Shown piece by piece: positions 1-27,772 of a stretch of DNA of 64,000 bases. The number at the start of each line of letters is the position of its first letter. Position 1 is the first letter of the stretch. Source of the DNA: Dirofilaria immitis (taxonomy: Eukaryota; Nematoda; Chromadorea; Rhabditida; Onchocercidae). The position numbers and the translations under genes are program-made. The notes under the pieces were generated by a model. The model worked only from the letters and a program-made list of their open reading frames with translations. It was not told where the DNA came from and made no database searches. The DNA is taken from the NCBI GenBank assembly GCA_024305405.1, contig JAKNDB010000076.1:1298501-1362500 (forward strand), read 5' to 3'.

Positions 1-96
1 TTAATTACTGAACATAATGAAACGAAAGAATTGGGAATTTCTTCGAGAAATAATTTCGTATCTCGACAATTCAGAGATTGGGATGCTGCTAGATAA
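1..96 (+). CDS. possible last-exon tail of a gene starting upstream
   Basis: A reading frame is open from base 1 to a TAA at 94-96 (31 codons). Its composition is mixed and polar, with the end reading FRDWDAAR, and less AT-driven than the following 2 kb. It could be the C-terminus of a gene whose other exons lie to the left. I recognise no family. An open frame this short at a window edge can also occur by chance. Confidence 0.25.
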   Translation, partial: LITEHNETKELGISSRNNFVSRQFRDWDAAR

Positions 97-2172
97 TCCA
101 AAAGAAAAAAACTAAGCAAATACTCCATAAACGTCTTGACTACTTGAACTTACGTAATTTTGCTAAAGGAAATAGCATATTAAATAAAACAAAAGCTATT
201 TGAAGATCAAAATTATCTTATGCTGGGCAAAAAATCAGGCTTAATTATCCAAGCTTCTGAATATTGTCATTATAGAAACATTTAAATGATCAAACTTCTA
301 TTTCCACTTTTAAAATTCAGAAAATTATAAGCTTTGAAATTTTCCATAAAAATATTTTTCACTTGGAAAAGGAAAGGAAAAACGAAGTTTTTTTTAAAAA
401 AGATAACAATAAATTTAAAAATAATCGGAGTATCTGTGAAATATAATTTGCCTATTACACGATGAGAATTCATAATTCGATTTTTAACATCTACAGGTTG
501 CTTTTCATAATTGTAGTCGAAAAAGTTCTTTTATTATTCAATTCATGTATTAATATTGCGAAATATATTATAAAGATCGATTAAAAATCCAACAAACACA
601 AATTGTTGTATCATTTACTTTTAGACTAACCTATTCTGAAATTCTAAAACAATTCACAATTGTAATAAATTGACGAATGTATTTCATATCTCAAAACAAT
701 CGTTTTACAATTAAAGTTAAACTTTAAAAAGTGTAATAATGAATAATAGCTTAATAGAAAGGCCGATGTCATTTAATTTGAGCGTTTATTTGTTTCGTTA
801 ATGTAATTTAGTCATTAAAGTATAACAAAAAAATTTTTTTTCTGAAGTTTTGCTAAGGATTGATTGATATGAGAAAAATAAAAATTTTTTCTTTCTCGAA
901 ATATCGCCTGTGACTTGAAAGACATATTTCAGAAAAAAAAATATGTGAAATTAAATATTTTCCCCATATTACTGTCTTACTTAAAGGGTCGCTTAATAAA
1001 CTTAATTCGGATTTAATAAATCGAGAGATAAGCATTTTTCAGCTGGCTAAATTGTTCTTGTTAGTTTATCATTTAATTATAATTATATTGCATAAGATTA
1101 CAATAGAATTGGAAATGTTTCGTTATGAATGATTTGTATTTCTAATGCTGTTAATATCATAATAGCTATTTCAATGCAAATAAAAAATTTCTGATCGATT
1201 ATAATCATGTAAAATTTAACATTTCTTAAAAATATCGAGCATTATTTATCAGTATTCTGTGGCAGGAAAGACTTGCTACTGCTACTCAATCTTTAAAATA
1301 AAACGAAAAAAAAAAGAAAATAGATGATAACAATAGGCAAACCCTCCTGATTATTTAATTGCTATCCTATCCTCCAATCCAAATAAAAACTACAATAGAG
1401 CAGAACCAGTCAAAACTGTTACTGAGTGGTCTTATCATTTGTCATTCAGTTAAAATTTTCACAATTTGAAACTTCCGAAATTTGCAGCTTAAACTGATTT
1501 CTAGTCATATCGATATTCGACAACTTCTTTCCATCTTAACTTTTTTAAATGTCAGCAATAAGAATAAATATGCTCAAATCTGAGAAGAGAAATGATACAG
1601 TAGAAATTACATGTGATATGTACGGATCAAGAGTTTAAACAAATAACACATTATATCTTATTCGTTAAACAAGACTTTTGTCTTTTCCAGCAATGCGATC
1701 ATCATTATGATAGCAAGTATCATCGAATTAAGTGCTAATTAGTTGCCTCATATTTTCTGTTAAAATCAAAATTTTAATTTGATAGAATTACACTTCGCAT
1801 TAATAACTTTCATACAATCATTCAAATTATTCTCATATTACAGCCGTTATTTGCTGAAATCAATCCTTTTCTACCGTTGCTAATTACTTCCAAGATATCT
1901 GATTTATAATGGTTCCTATTAGATGGCAGATTTCTTCAAATTATGCCTCTTTCTTTATTAATAGTTCGCCAAGCTTTAACAAATACATGGCCACATATCA
2001 ATCACCAATTCCTACTACTTCAATCTCTGCACCAAATCTTTATTGACTTGAAATTTAGTGATTTTCAGAACGTCTTAAAATTTGTAGCTTATTCAAAAAT
2101 GGTTTGAGGCAGGAAATTTCGGGAATATTTTTTCGATCCGATTAATTTGCTGTATGAAACAAATCGTGTTGA
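97..2172. other. intergenic, no gene seen
   Basis: About 2 kb of AT-rich sequence upstream of the BLM gene. The only open frames are short and rich in Phe, Ile, Lys and Asn, as expected from base composition. I see no RNA gene, long repeat or recognisable domain. The right part should hold the promoter of the BLM gene. Confidence 0.6.
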
Positions 2173-2178
2173 TTTCAG
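2173..2178 (+). other. putative spliced-leader acceptor of BLM
   Basis: TTTCAG lies four bases before the ATG at 2183. An acceptor this close to the first ATG, with no coding exon upstream, is the usual arrangement for SL trans-splicing in nematodes. It supports the chosen start; inferred from sequence only. Confidence 0.45.
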
Positions 2179-2182
2179 GCTA

Positions 2183-8363
<6,181 letters not shown>

Positions 8364-9369
8364 AATGATCTGCACTTTAAATTATCATTGCTCAGATTGT
8401 GTGATTTCCCATTTATTGTATTCAATGTATTTGCTGCATATAAGGATTGTTAGCGTTTTTTTTTTTTTTTTTGTAGTCTTCATATCTCCGTGTCATGTTT
8501 TTACATTTATTTTGTTTTTTTTTTTTTTTTTTTTGGTAAGAACACTTTTCTCTTCTCTTTCGTTTTCATTCGGTATTTGTGCAAATAGTTTTGACAAAGT
8601 TTCTTACTTAAATAAAGTATGTCTTATCTATTCGGTAAAAAGGAATACAATTGCGATTTATCTGCTCTTTATGTTCCATTATAAATAATTTATCGTTGAT
8701 GCAATGGCGCACTCCATATAATTTTTCATTCAGTCGATCCATAAATAAGCTAAGATGAAATGGATCGATTCAGATTGAAATAGTTCAGATTTACTTAGTT
8801 CTCCGATGTCTACCGCGACTGATTGACCACTGTTCTCATTTTATAGTGAGCAATGTAGAGATCACTTTTTTAAAATCCCGCTGTGAAGTAACACGTTATT
8901 CTGTTTACAGCACAATAGCGCTGAGGAAGGTTCTCGAGAGCACTACATTGGCGAGAGACAAGGAGTAATGACGTGAAGAGATCGTATACACTTGTGCGCG
9001 TATGATGGATACGGACAGACAACAGGGTAAACCTTTCATAGTTACTGTTTCGTTGTATTCATTCATTCTTTGTTTTATCGTTGCATTGCTATGGTAGCAA
9101 TCCAATCACTCTTTTTCAGGTGAGGGTTTACTGGAAAAAATACTAAGCTTAATAATATGTAATGCTGATACATCCTCGGAATTCTTTACTTCTCGATTAT
9201 CTATTCGGTACATGAACGAGTCTTCTAAGTACCATTGTGCAGGTGTTCCAAGACTTTTATAGCAAATTTATTTGATTAGTCTGAATTCAGGTATATCGAG
9301 TGTAGAACAATTGGAAGTTGATGGAGCGATGGTAGGCCAATCAAAAATACTGCAACCGAGTCGTTGCGA
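8364..9369. other. intergenic between BLM and the INO80-like gene; two long T tracts
   Basis: Contains the BLM 3' region with T17 (8456-8472) and T20 (8515-8534). Around 8900-9010 the sequence is richer in G and C, with a short frame after TTTACAG (8911 onward) that may be a leader exon or promoter of the downstream gene. Nothing else is recognisable. Confidence 0.5.
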
Positions 9370-11114
9370 ATGCAGAGGTTACACAGAATGTTAGATCTGA
9401 CGCGATTTGTACATCAGTTGGAAGAATTATTAACTCAACCAATAAAGTATTTGTTTAGAATTAGAATAGCATTTTCATTTCAAACTTTTTTCGAGATTGT
9501 TCAGCGACTTCGAAATAGTTAATGTCCAAAATCTATTCTATTCCTAGAGTTCCAGGCACGTCGATTTTACCTTATCCCGGCTCGCCAATGAAAACTTGCC
9601 ATAATATCGCCAGCATGTTCTCAGTACGCTCTCTCTGGGCTACAGATGAAGAACGGAAAGCTGCTATTAGTCAGTTATATAATTTTAAAACTTTGAGGAA
9701 ACGGAAATGGATTCAAAAAATTTTGCTTGAGGAATCTGACTCAGATTCCGACGGAGAATTTCCATTCACTCTCAGTGATTTGCATACTATTTTAAAGGTT
9801 CGTCTTATTCCCTTATAAATAATTTATAAAATTATTATTTTGCTAAGTCTTGTAATAAGGATATATTGATTAACTTTAAATATCTTGTCTCAAAAAGTGT
9901 TGCATGCAACTTTTATTGATTTTGGCGTCTAAAATTTATTTAAAAGAAAATGTTTTTTGAGTTATTATTTATATATCCTTGGGGAACATAATATCCAACC
10001 GTTTAATCGCGTCTTTAAATTCTTCCAAAACATTAATTCTGTTGAAATGATAGTTATTCGAGTCTTACATAAGCAAAAACAAAAACATGAATTTGCATCA
10101 ATGAGATATAGTACAATTGCTATCATATAAAGTCATTTTGTCTTGAATCAAAGTTTCAAATGTGTTATTCATGAGGCACGCTTCATATATGACAGTTAAT
10201 GGATTCCGGGTGAATTTACAAAATTATCACTGGAATACTATCACTTTATTTAAAAGTTTATTCTTTTCAAGATTTCAAAGCCTGTTGCTATATATTAATA
10301 TCCCAGTAAAAACCGTTCCTATTAATTATATCATCAAAATTTTTGCTAGTATATGTTTAGAAATGCTTGAAATAAATTGCATCGTTTGTTTGGTTTTGTT
10401 TAGTCTCTTTCATTATTTCTCTTTGCGTTTTCCATAATTTTTTTAAATTCTTTTTACGTTGACAGTTTGATTATTTACATCTGCAAAGCTATCCAGCAAG
10501 AATCAACACGTGACTTTATAATTTTTTGATTAATTCTATAATAAGTTCTCGAATTACAAATATAAAAATAAATTGCATGTGTAATAATCGCACGAAATGA
10601 TTATTACCGAATCATAGGAACGTATCTGGGAGAAAATAATTTTTATACTGAGGATTGTTTTTAGAGCTTCATCATCATAGTACAAAAAAATATGAATGAT
10701 TTGAATTAAAAAATTAAGTTGGAAACTTTACGTTGATTTTATTTTAAAGTGGAAGTATCATTTATGCATTTGGTTCCTTTGAATAATTCGTTTTTTAAAT
10801 CATTCCTAATTTGTTATTTTTGGAGTTTCTTTATCTTACTGTTTTTTACACTGCTTATTTCATACAGTTGCTTAACATCTAACTTTAAAATTATTGAGAA
10901 AATATACTTCGTCAGTCATTCATTATTTAATTTAAATGTCTTCAGAGTTCTTTTTCAGTTGCATCGTCGACGGCGAAAACTGCAGAAAACTTATCACATC
11001 GATGCTCTCAATTCTCAATATACGTATTATGGTGCTGGTTTACTAAGTAATTATGATTCATTTCCAGAACATCAAGATAGGATAAAAGAGAAGTACGGTC
11101 TTAAACATAAATAG
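9370..11114 (+). CDS. stand-alone homologue of the INO80 N-terminal region (no ATPase)
   Basis: Three exons encode about 158 residues: 9370-9448 (MQRLHRMLDLTRFVHQLEEL), about 9551-9796, and about 10958-11114 after a 1.16-kb intron. Junction phases agree (acceptors TTCCTAG and TTTTTCAG). The parts match, in order, the start of animal INO80: the ALRLDHFLRQ segment, LYNFKTLRKRKWIQKILL followed by an acidic ESDSDSDGE stretch, SDLHTILKLHRRRRKLQK, and TYYGAGLLSNYDSFPEHQ. In INO80 these precede the basic linker, the DBINO/HSA region and the Snf2 ATPase. Here a TAG follows LKHK and no ATPase is encoded before ROCK starts. In known INO80 complexes this N-terminal part assembles accessory subunits, so a nuclear adaptor role is an inference. 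No single frame shift past the stop resumes homology. Confidence 0.75.
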
Positions 11115-11680
11115 GGCTGATATATTCTTGCAATATCTTATTTTTATCCGCTCGCTTTTACTGTATCGTATTTTCGATTATTGTCTTTAAAATTTAATTA
11201 TTTAGAAGCATGGAAATTTTTAGTCATAAAGCAGTGTTGTGAATTAAGGATTTTGAAAAGTGAAGTTCTTGGAAAATGTTGTCTTTTCTTTCTTTGTTTT
11301 TGTTCTTGCAGTTTTACTAACTAACATCGACATGCAGTGAAATCTGAAGAAAGCAGATTTATATATGTCGCCATTATAGTCATGCTTTTAATTATTTCCT
11401 AAACGTTTTTATATGTTAGTTCGATATGTTAATTTTTGATTTCATGCAGCATACTCTGAATTTTTTCATGTCTATATGTTGACTGTGGAATAAATATATT
11501 GGTTGTATTCTTTTCTCTTATAACGAAAAAGATTTTAATTCAAACTTAAGTGTACTTTCTTTAAAATATTCAGATATTTCCAATACACCTATATACAGTG
11601 AAAGAAACAGCAAAGTGTAACACAAAGAAAAATGGTGTTCCTGTGCCAGCCGTTTGTCCTTTCTTAGCTATCATATATAG

Positions 11681-11765
11681 TTGCAACAAGTTTTAAAAGG
11701 CTCGACATGTATAGCTGCAATAAGATTTAAAAGGCTCGATAAGCAATAAGTTTTAAAAGGAACGA
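11681..11765. repeat. degenerate direct repeat, three copies
   Basis: The unit GCAATAAGTTTTAAAAGGCTCGA recurs three times with small changes (starting near 11683, 11716 and 11741), the middle and first copies sharing a TATAG(T/C)TGCAA lead-in. Probably a local duplication in the ROCK 5' flank. Confidence 0.6.
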
Positions 11766-11987
11766 AAACGTTGGAGAACATAGATGTGAAGCAATTAATT
11801 CAAAAGCTTTTACCGATATCAAAGTGTCAAAAGAAGGTAGAAGTTCTTGTATTTGAATCTAAATACTATTCTATTCATAAAGGAGGGGTATTTTCCGATT
11901 ATGCTCTAATAGTTTTCTAGCGCAACATTTGACTTCTCACATTGGATTTGGTGATAGTGGTACTTATTTTTCATGACGTACAAAAAA

Positions 11988-12119
11988 ATGCGGAAACGTT
12001 GTTCTTTTGCGTCGATGTTTTCTAGATTTCATGTAGTCAATCAATGTCGTGAACTCGAAACTGAGGTTGTCGCGTTAGTAGGCCTTGCTGCGTATGTTGG
12101 ATTAGCTTTGATAGTATAG
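11988..12119 (+). CDS. 43-codon open frame of unknown meaning
   Basis: ATG at 11988 to TAG at 12117-12119. The composition is less AT-biased than its surroundings, with an Arg/Cys-containing N-terminal half and a hydrophobic end (VVALVGLAAYVGLALIV) that could span a membrane. It could be a small gene, an upstream ORF in a ROCK leader, or chance. No homologue is recognised. Confidence 0.15.
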   Translation: MRKRCSFASMFSRFHVVNQCRELETEVVALVGLAAYVGLALIV

Positions 12120-12185
12120 TCATTCAAAAATGATAATTAGACGTTATTTTTGTTGCGAATATATTCTAAAATAGGATAAGAATGA

Positions 12186-12192
12186 TTTGCAG
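12186..12192 (+). other. putative spliced-leader acceptor of ROCK
   Basis: TTTGCAG ends five bases before the ATG at 12198. It supports this start, although an upstream cis-spliced exon cannot be excluded. Confidence 0.4.
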
Positions 12193-12197
12193 ACGAA

Positions 12198-20747
<8,550 letters not shown>

Positions 20748-21965
20748 CAAAATTATCTAGTGTTGATATCTGTTCAAGTACAGATTTTCAGACATCACTA
20801 ATATAAATCATAACTTTTTTTATTTCCGTCCTTCCAGAATCTTCATGTAAACTCATGATTTATTTCATTATTTTATTCCACACAATTGAATTCACTGGAA
20901 GCTTAGGTTTTATCTTTTCGTTGGCCATCTTTTATGTAAATTTGTCTTAATAATTCATATTGTTCTCACATTTCTTCATTTTTCTTTTCTCTGCCTTTTA
21001 GATGCATTCACTTATTTTATATATTTTTCATGATTATTTAGGAATATTGAGGTGGTTGTTTTTTCCAGTTTTAATGATTTGTCTTACTGTTCAAATAAAT
21101 TTTTTAAAATTTCACTTTATATAAGAAGTTTTTGTCGGTAAAGTCCTACATGTTTGCTCAGTTAAATGCAGAACGCTGAATTCGTGAGCAAGATTTTGTT
21201 GTATCGAAAAACTGCAAGATCTAAGCGATTTTTTTGAAGTGGATATCGTTTAGTTTATTGTAGCTTTCACTTAATTCATTTCTTGATTTTACAGAAATTA
21301 TCAGCTCTTTTTTCTCATATTTTTCATGATAGTACTTAAACCGTTTATTTTTAACTTTTTTTCGTCTGTTATGTTCATTACAGAGATCAGCTTTTCTATA
21401 TTCAGAAACATCAAACTAAATTCAATGATCGTTATATTTTTTTCATACTATGTTCATTCGAGTCTTCCTGCCATGTTATTAGTGTTAGGGACAGTTTTCT
21501 TTTCGAGTATTTTTAATTATTCAATAAATGCTTTTTTTTCAATAATTCAATAATAAGAAATGTCATTGATATGAGCAGTCTCTGAAAACAAAAAACGTTT
21601 GTTGTTTCAACGTTTCATGAAGCCAACTACCGTTATACTATTCAGAAGTAGAAATACAATTTTTGCAACTCATTGTATTTCATAGCAATTTCTTATCAAC
21701 TCATAAATTAATAAATATTTTCGAAATTGTTTCATTTTTTTGAAACCATTTCGGTACGGACCCTCATTCAATACTTTTTAAAACTTATTAGGTTTTACTC
21801 TTGAAAAAGAAGTACAGTCTTCCGTTCCTGTTATTGTTTAATTTAGTTTATTCAGTTATTTGAATTCCTTTCAGACTTTAATTCGTATAGAACTGGAATT
21901 CTCTCAGCTATGTATATTTGTTGAAGTGTAGGAAAAGAAATTGTCTGGCCGTAATTTATTTGAAT
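20748..21965. other. intergenic between ROCK and LST8
   Basis: About 1.2 kb, very T-rich on the plus strand. It should contain the ROCK 3'UTR and the LST8 promoter. The open frame at 21326-21553 is Phe/Ile/Ser-rich and looks like composition noise. No RNA gene or repeat is recognised. Confidence 0.5.
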
Positions 21966-24900
21966 ATGGATGCTAGCAGTCTAGTTGGATCGCATTATTT
22001 AGGTAATGTATTACGCTTAAGTTGAAAACGAGTTGGTTTTAATTTTCTTTTTATTTTTCCTTTACTAAAATGGATGGTAATAATTTGGATTGGATGATTT
22101 AGTAATTCAGCGCTTGATTCTCACTGAAATATATTGAGGCATGGCAGCATGCCAAGATCTGATATTTCCGATCATTTTTTCACTGGGACGGCCCTTGCCG
22201 TTCTGATCGAAGAGTGATTTATGGGCATTCATTGATAATTTTGGTAAAAAGAACTGTTAGTAGAAAATAAAGAAGTATTTTGGTTTGAACTTATTTATGA
22301 CGCAGTGATCTTGCTAACGAGAATCAGTTGCTTGTCATAATTACAGTTAAAAAATGTCTCACTGATGATTTTTCAAGATCAGAAGGCTTTGTTTATCAAA
22401 TCTATTCAGATGTATAGTTATAATTCTAAAAAGTACTTTAAAGAAATTTGAAGAATATTTTTTATTAATTAAGGAAGTTGGAAATTGTGAAATCTTATAG
22501 AAGACCTGGAAGAACCGACCACAAGTCAGCCACTATTGATTTCGGCTGGTTATGATCAATGCATTAAATTTTGGGATGTTGCAAGAGGTGAAACACGAGA
22601 AAATTTCATCCACAAAGACTCGCAAATTAATACAATGCGTATTTCACCGAATGGCTCGTTTCTAGCGATTGCTGGTTGGCAACATGTCCGAATCTATAAT
22701 TTGGGGGTAAGCCAGTTTTAAAAATAATAGTTGAAGTTATGGAACATCGGAAAAGATGCAACGCATAGAAAAAGGGAAATGTGAATGAGTTGAAGGAAAT
22801 AATAAAATTGGAGAAAGTTGTTCTAATTTGAGGTATTCCAAAAATTTGAAACTATTTTTAGGTGTCCCTCCAACACTGGTAACTTCTTGTGATGCAATGA
22901 CCAAAAATGTAACAGCGATAGGTTTCGATGACCGTTGTAAATGGTTTTACACTGCTGGTGAAGATTGTTCTGTAAAAATCTGGGATTTTCGTTCTTCTTT
23001 ACATTGTCGAAGAGTTTTTCAAGTTAGTAATGCTTCATTTAATATTTCTGAATGAAATTTTTCAATATTTGCAAGTTATATATCGAGATCACTTAAATTC
23101 ATATGGTTCTCAATCACTATTCACTCTGATATTTTCATGAAATTATTTTGATACCTACAACTAAGGCATCGAAGCAACTTAAATTATGAGGTGATTTGTA
23201 TATGTCTTTCAATTGCAGTCCATGTTTTGAGTCATTCTTCAGTTAATAATATTGCAAAAAACATAAAGATCATAATTTATTTTATAGTGAGAAATGATGG
23301 CTCAAAACAGACTTCTTATTATAAATGCTATTCAATTAATTCAGTTTTTAAATAGGCTTTAGAAAACGAATATAATGATAATTTCAAAACTTTATTTGTA
23401 CAACAATTTTTCAAGAATTAATGAAAAAAACAATTTTTTCATTAATTTTTGAGCACAAAATTACTCCTTTTGTGTTCAAAGAATTAATGATGTTACGTAT
23501 TCGCCGTTGAGGAACACGATCTTATAACTTCGACTTCTGCGCCTTTACGATGTAATAGGTAATTCTAATAATTATGAAATCAGATAGTTCTCAATTCGTG
23601 TAATTAAGCTTACAATAAAAATCAAAAAAACGTTATAGAAAAAATTTTCTTCTTTTCTCCCAATAATTTTAGGTCAACTCTGCAGTAAATTGTATTGTTA
23701 TCCATCCGAATCAAGTGACTCTAATTATATCAGACATTTCCGGAGCATTGTATTTCTGGGATATGAGAAGTGACGTTAGCGATATATTTCCGAATTTGAA
23801 TCTCGACATTTTTGAACATGTTACTTATGTTGATATCAATAGAACTGCTGACACGCTTGTCGGAGTAACAAATAAAGGAAAAATAATAACGTGGTCAATA
23901 TCAATATTACCTGAACTCTGTGGTGCATCCACCACTGGCCTTACATTGTATGTTTCCTGATAAAATTTTGGGTCCTATTGATTACTTATTGATATTAACA
24001 TAGATTACTTATAGAAACTGGTTTCTTCTACTGTAGGCACTACTATTATTATTATATTGATGCGACTAACAATATTCTGTACTTAACTAAGAGATTTGAC
24101 CCGACGTTAAAATATGCGGAGCAATGCTTACATTAAAATCAGTAATTTTAGGTTCCACTCTTATGTTTTTGTTTGAGTGGGCCAAAAATTCTTGAGACTC
24201 TTTATGGTGTTTCTTTGATTGATCTTGTTCAGATTTTACATTTTAGGCAACAAAAATCTAAAATTGCTGCTCATTCAAAATATGCATTGAAATGTCACTA
24301 TTCGCCAGATTACAAATATTTTGCAACGACGGGTGCTGACGGTTATGTACACTTATGGGATGCTACAAATATTGTGAAACCCGCAAAGTCCCTTTTCGTT
24401 GCGCCTGATTTAACAAAATTATTTCATCTGGAAAAAGTATTTTAACGATTTTCTTTATTAGTTATGTCTTGAATTAATTAAACAAACGACGAGATTTACT
24501 AATTGATTTAATGGATACAAATGAAGATAAAATAACAAATTTAAATGTTGTATGCGGTTGAAATTGTGAACATGTGGATTATTTACCGTATACAGTATTA
24601 TTTGTTTTTCATTTATTAAATTAAAAACGTTTCAATTTTGCAATTTCTATAAACTGATAGGAATGGATTATGAATTATCCTTACAAATAATATTGTAATG
24701 ATAATTCATATTAAAAATATAATTTCAAATAGGCTTAAGATGGAGCTCGTAATAGATATCAAAAAAATCAAGTCTATTTTTTGATTGATTAGTCATTTAT
24801 TTTAGATGGAATCACAGTGGGTTTGGGATTGCGCGTTTACATCCGATTCGAAATACCTTTTCACTATATCTGGTTATCAATTGAGGTTGTGGAATCTTGA

Positions 24901-25083
24901 GACTGAAGAGGTATGTAATATCCATTTCTGCTCTTGTTCTGTTTACTTCTTAAGTATTAGATAGAAATTACAAATAACTTCTTTTTCATAAATCCATTTA
25001 TAATTTAGATAGTGCGCCAGTATCAAGGTCACAATAAAATGATATCCTGTTTTGCATTCCGAGAAGGCCGACACGTATTGTAA
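21966..25083 (+). CDS. LST8: LST8 (GbetaL), WD40 subunit of TOR complexes
   Basis: A seven-bladed WD40 protein bound to the TOR kinase domain in TORC1 and TORC2. The first exon (21966-22005) joins in phase to 22501. Visible blades: LLISAGYDQCIKFWDVARGE; TMRISPNGSFLAIAGWQHVRIYNLG; GEDCSVKIWDFRS after 22960; VNCIVIHPNQVTLIISDISG after 23674; KIAAHSKYALKCHYSPDYKY with GADGYVHLWDA (24262-24370); and DCAFTSDSKYLF with RLWNLETEE. The last exon reads IVRQYQGHNKMISCFAF, ending at TAA 25081-25083. The order and spacing follow animal LST8 from end to end, and the length of about 320 residues is normal. The junction after NLG is out of phase by one base unless the G5 at 22703-22707 should be G6. The exons are widely spaced for such a small protein. 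Confidence 0.93.
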
Positions 25084-26411
25084 ATCGGAAGTAATAATAC
25101 AAGTAATATTTTTTTCTAAAAAGAACAATATAATATTTGGGGAGCATGATGTCAGTAATATTTTGAAATGAAAAACTTCTGCAACTCAACACGGTTGAAT
25201 TATGTTTTAGTTAATGCATCAATAAAATATGAACTTGTTTATTTATATTTTGCTAATTTCCAAACTCAATTTTCCCACAAGACAAGAATTTGTTATCAAT
25301 AATTTTTTTATGGCTAGAATTTTGAATAATTTGCTTTACGAAAAATCTCATTTCATTATGTGTCTGAACGTATATATTTCTTCTCCAAATGAATTTTTAA
25401 AGCTATAAGTCCACTCCTTATTCTAGAATTAATTATTTCATTGTTTGAAACAGTTTGCATATAGCGTCATATCCGCAGACTGAAAATATATCCTATGAAT
25501 TGTTATTACAGTGAGATCCGCTGCGATCTGATTTTTGCTCCATAATTATCAAATTAGTGGATATTTAAGGAAAAAATTGTTCCAGTTTTCAGATTCTTCC
25601 GATTACTTATTTAAGACGACCTCAGAAATCGTTAGTAATAAGCGAAGGAAAAAACTTTTATTGCATTAATCTGCTATATTTATTACGATGTGCACTCTGC
25701 ACTCTGATAAGAAGAAATTTTAATAACTGTCATTTAGATTGGAAACATATGCTTTCAGCGATAATTATGAAAATTTGATACATGGAAAAAATATATAATT
25801 AAAAGATATTGTGCCATTTTTAGATCCTCTTTTATGTGTTAAAAGCTCTTGTTCATTCATTGATTATACTTTAACCTTATATCTAAAATCAAATATTTGT
25901 CGCTTTTTTCACAGAACAAAATTCATATCGTTTTTTCATATATCAAATTTCATAATTATTATTGAAAATATGTGATTTAAAATCTGCATTTCCAAACAAT
26001 GACTTATTTAATCTATTACGTTTACGCAGTAAATTGAATTAATCCTATGGAACAGCAGATTAGTGTTAGAATACCACAATTTTTTAAGTCCATTTCTTTT
26101 GCTGATACATGATTTGGATTTGGCAGTTTCTAGATTAAAGTTCAGATTATTTCTGATTATAAGTTAATATTTCTGGGATGGAGTATTATGCTTAATGTGA
26201 TTCGAATAAGCATTTCTTTTCATTTTAGAACTAGAGTATTATCCAGTCTAATGAATATATTGGTAAATTCATGTACTTATGAATGAAGCAATTTCACTAA
26301 TTCTTACTGCAAAATTGAACGATCCTTATTTAATGAAATTTCAATGGAGGATATAGTCATTTAAAAAATAAAAAACTATTGCATATTACCTACTATTTAA
26401 CAATAATAATA
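25084..26411. other. intergenic, no gene seen
   Basis: AT-rich sequence between the end of LST8 and the rpoBC remnant. I searched all frames for further bacterial or nematode coding sequence and recognised none. Confidence 0.5.
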
Positions 26412-27759
<1,348 letters not shown>

Positions 27760-27765
27760 TTATAG
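27760..27765 (+). other. putative spliced-leader acceptor of RALGAPA
   Basis: TTATAG ends seven bases before the ATG at 27773, with no coding exon recognised upstream. Confidence 0.4.
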
Positions 27766-27772
27766 ATAGGAA

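Larger units (their letters stand above)
11115..12185. other. intergenic upstream of ROCK, with a small ORF and a repeat
   Basis: Roughly 1.1 kb between the INO80-like gene and ROCK. It holds a degenerate threefold repeat (11681-11765) and a 43-codon open frame (11988-12119). It was searched in all frames for continuing INO80 homology (DBINO, HSA, helicase motifs) and none was found. Confidence 0.5.

Noticed and set aside
8365..8688. 107-codon frame after BLM
   Set aside because: Kept open mainly by two poly-T tracts that read as poly-Phe; lies in the BLM 3' region.
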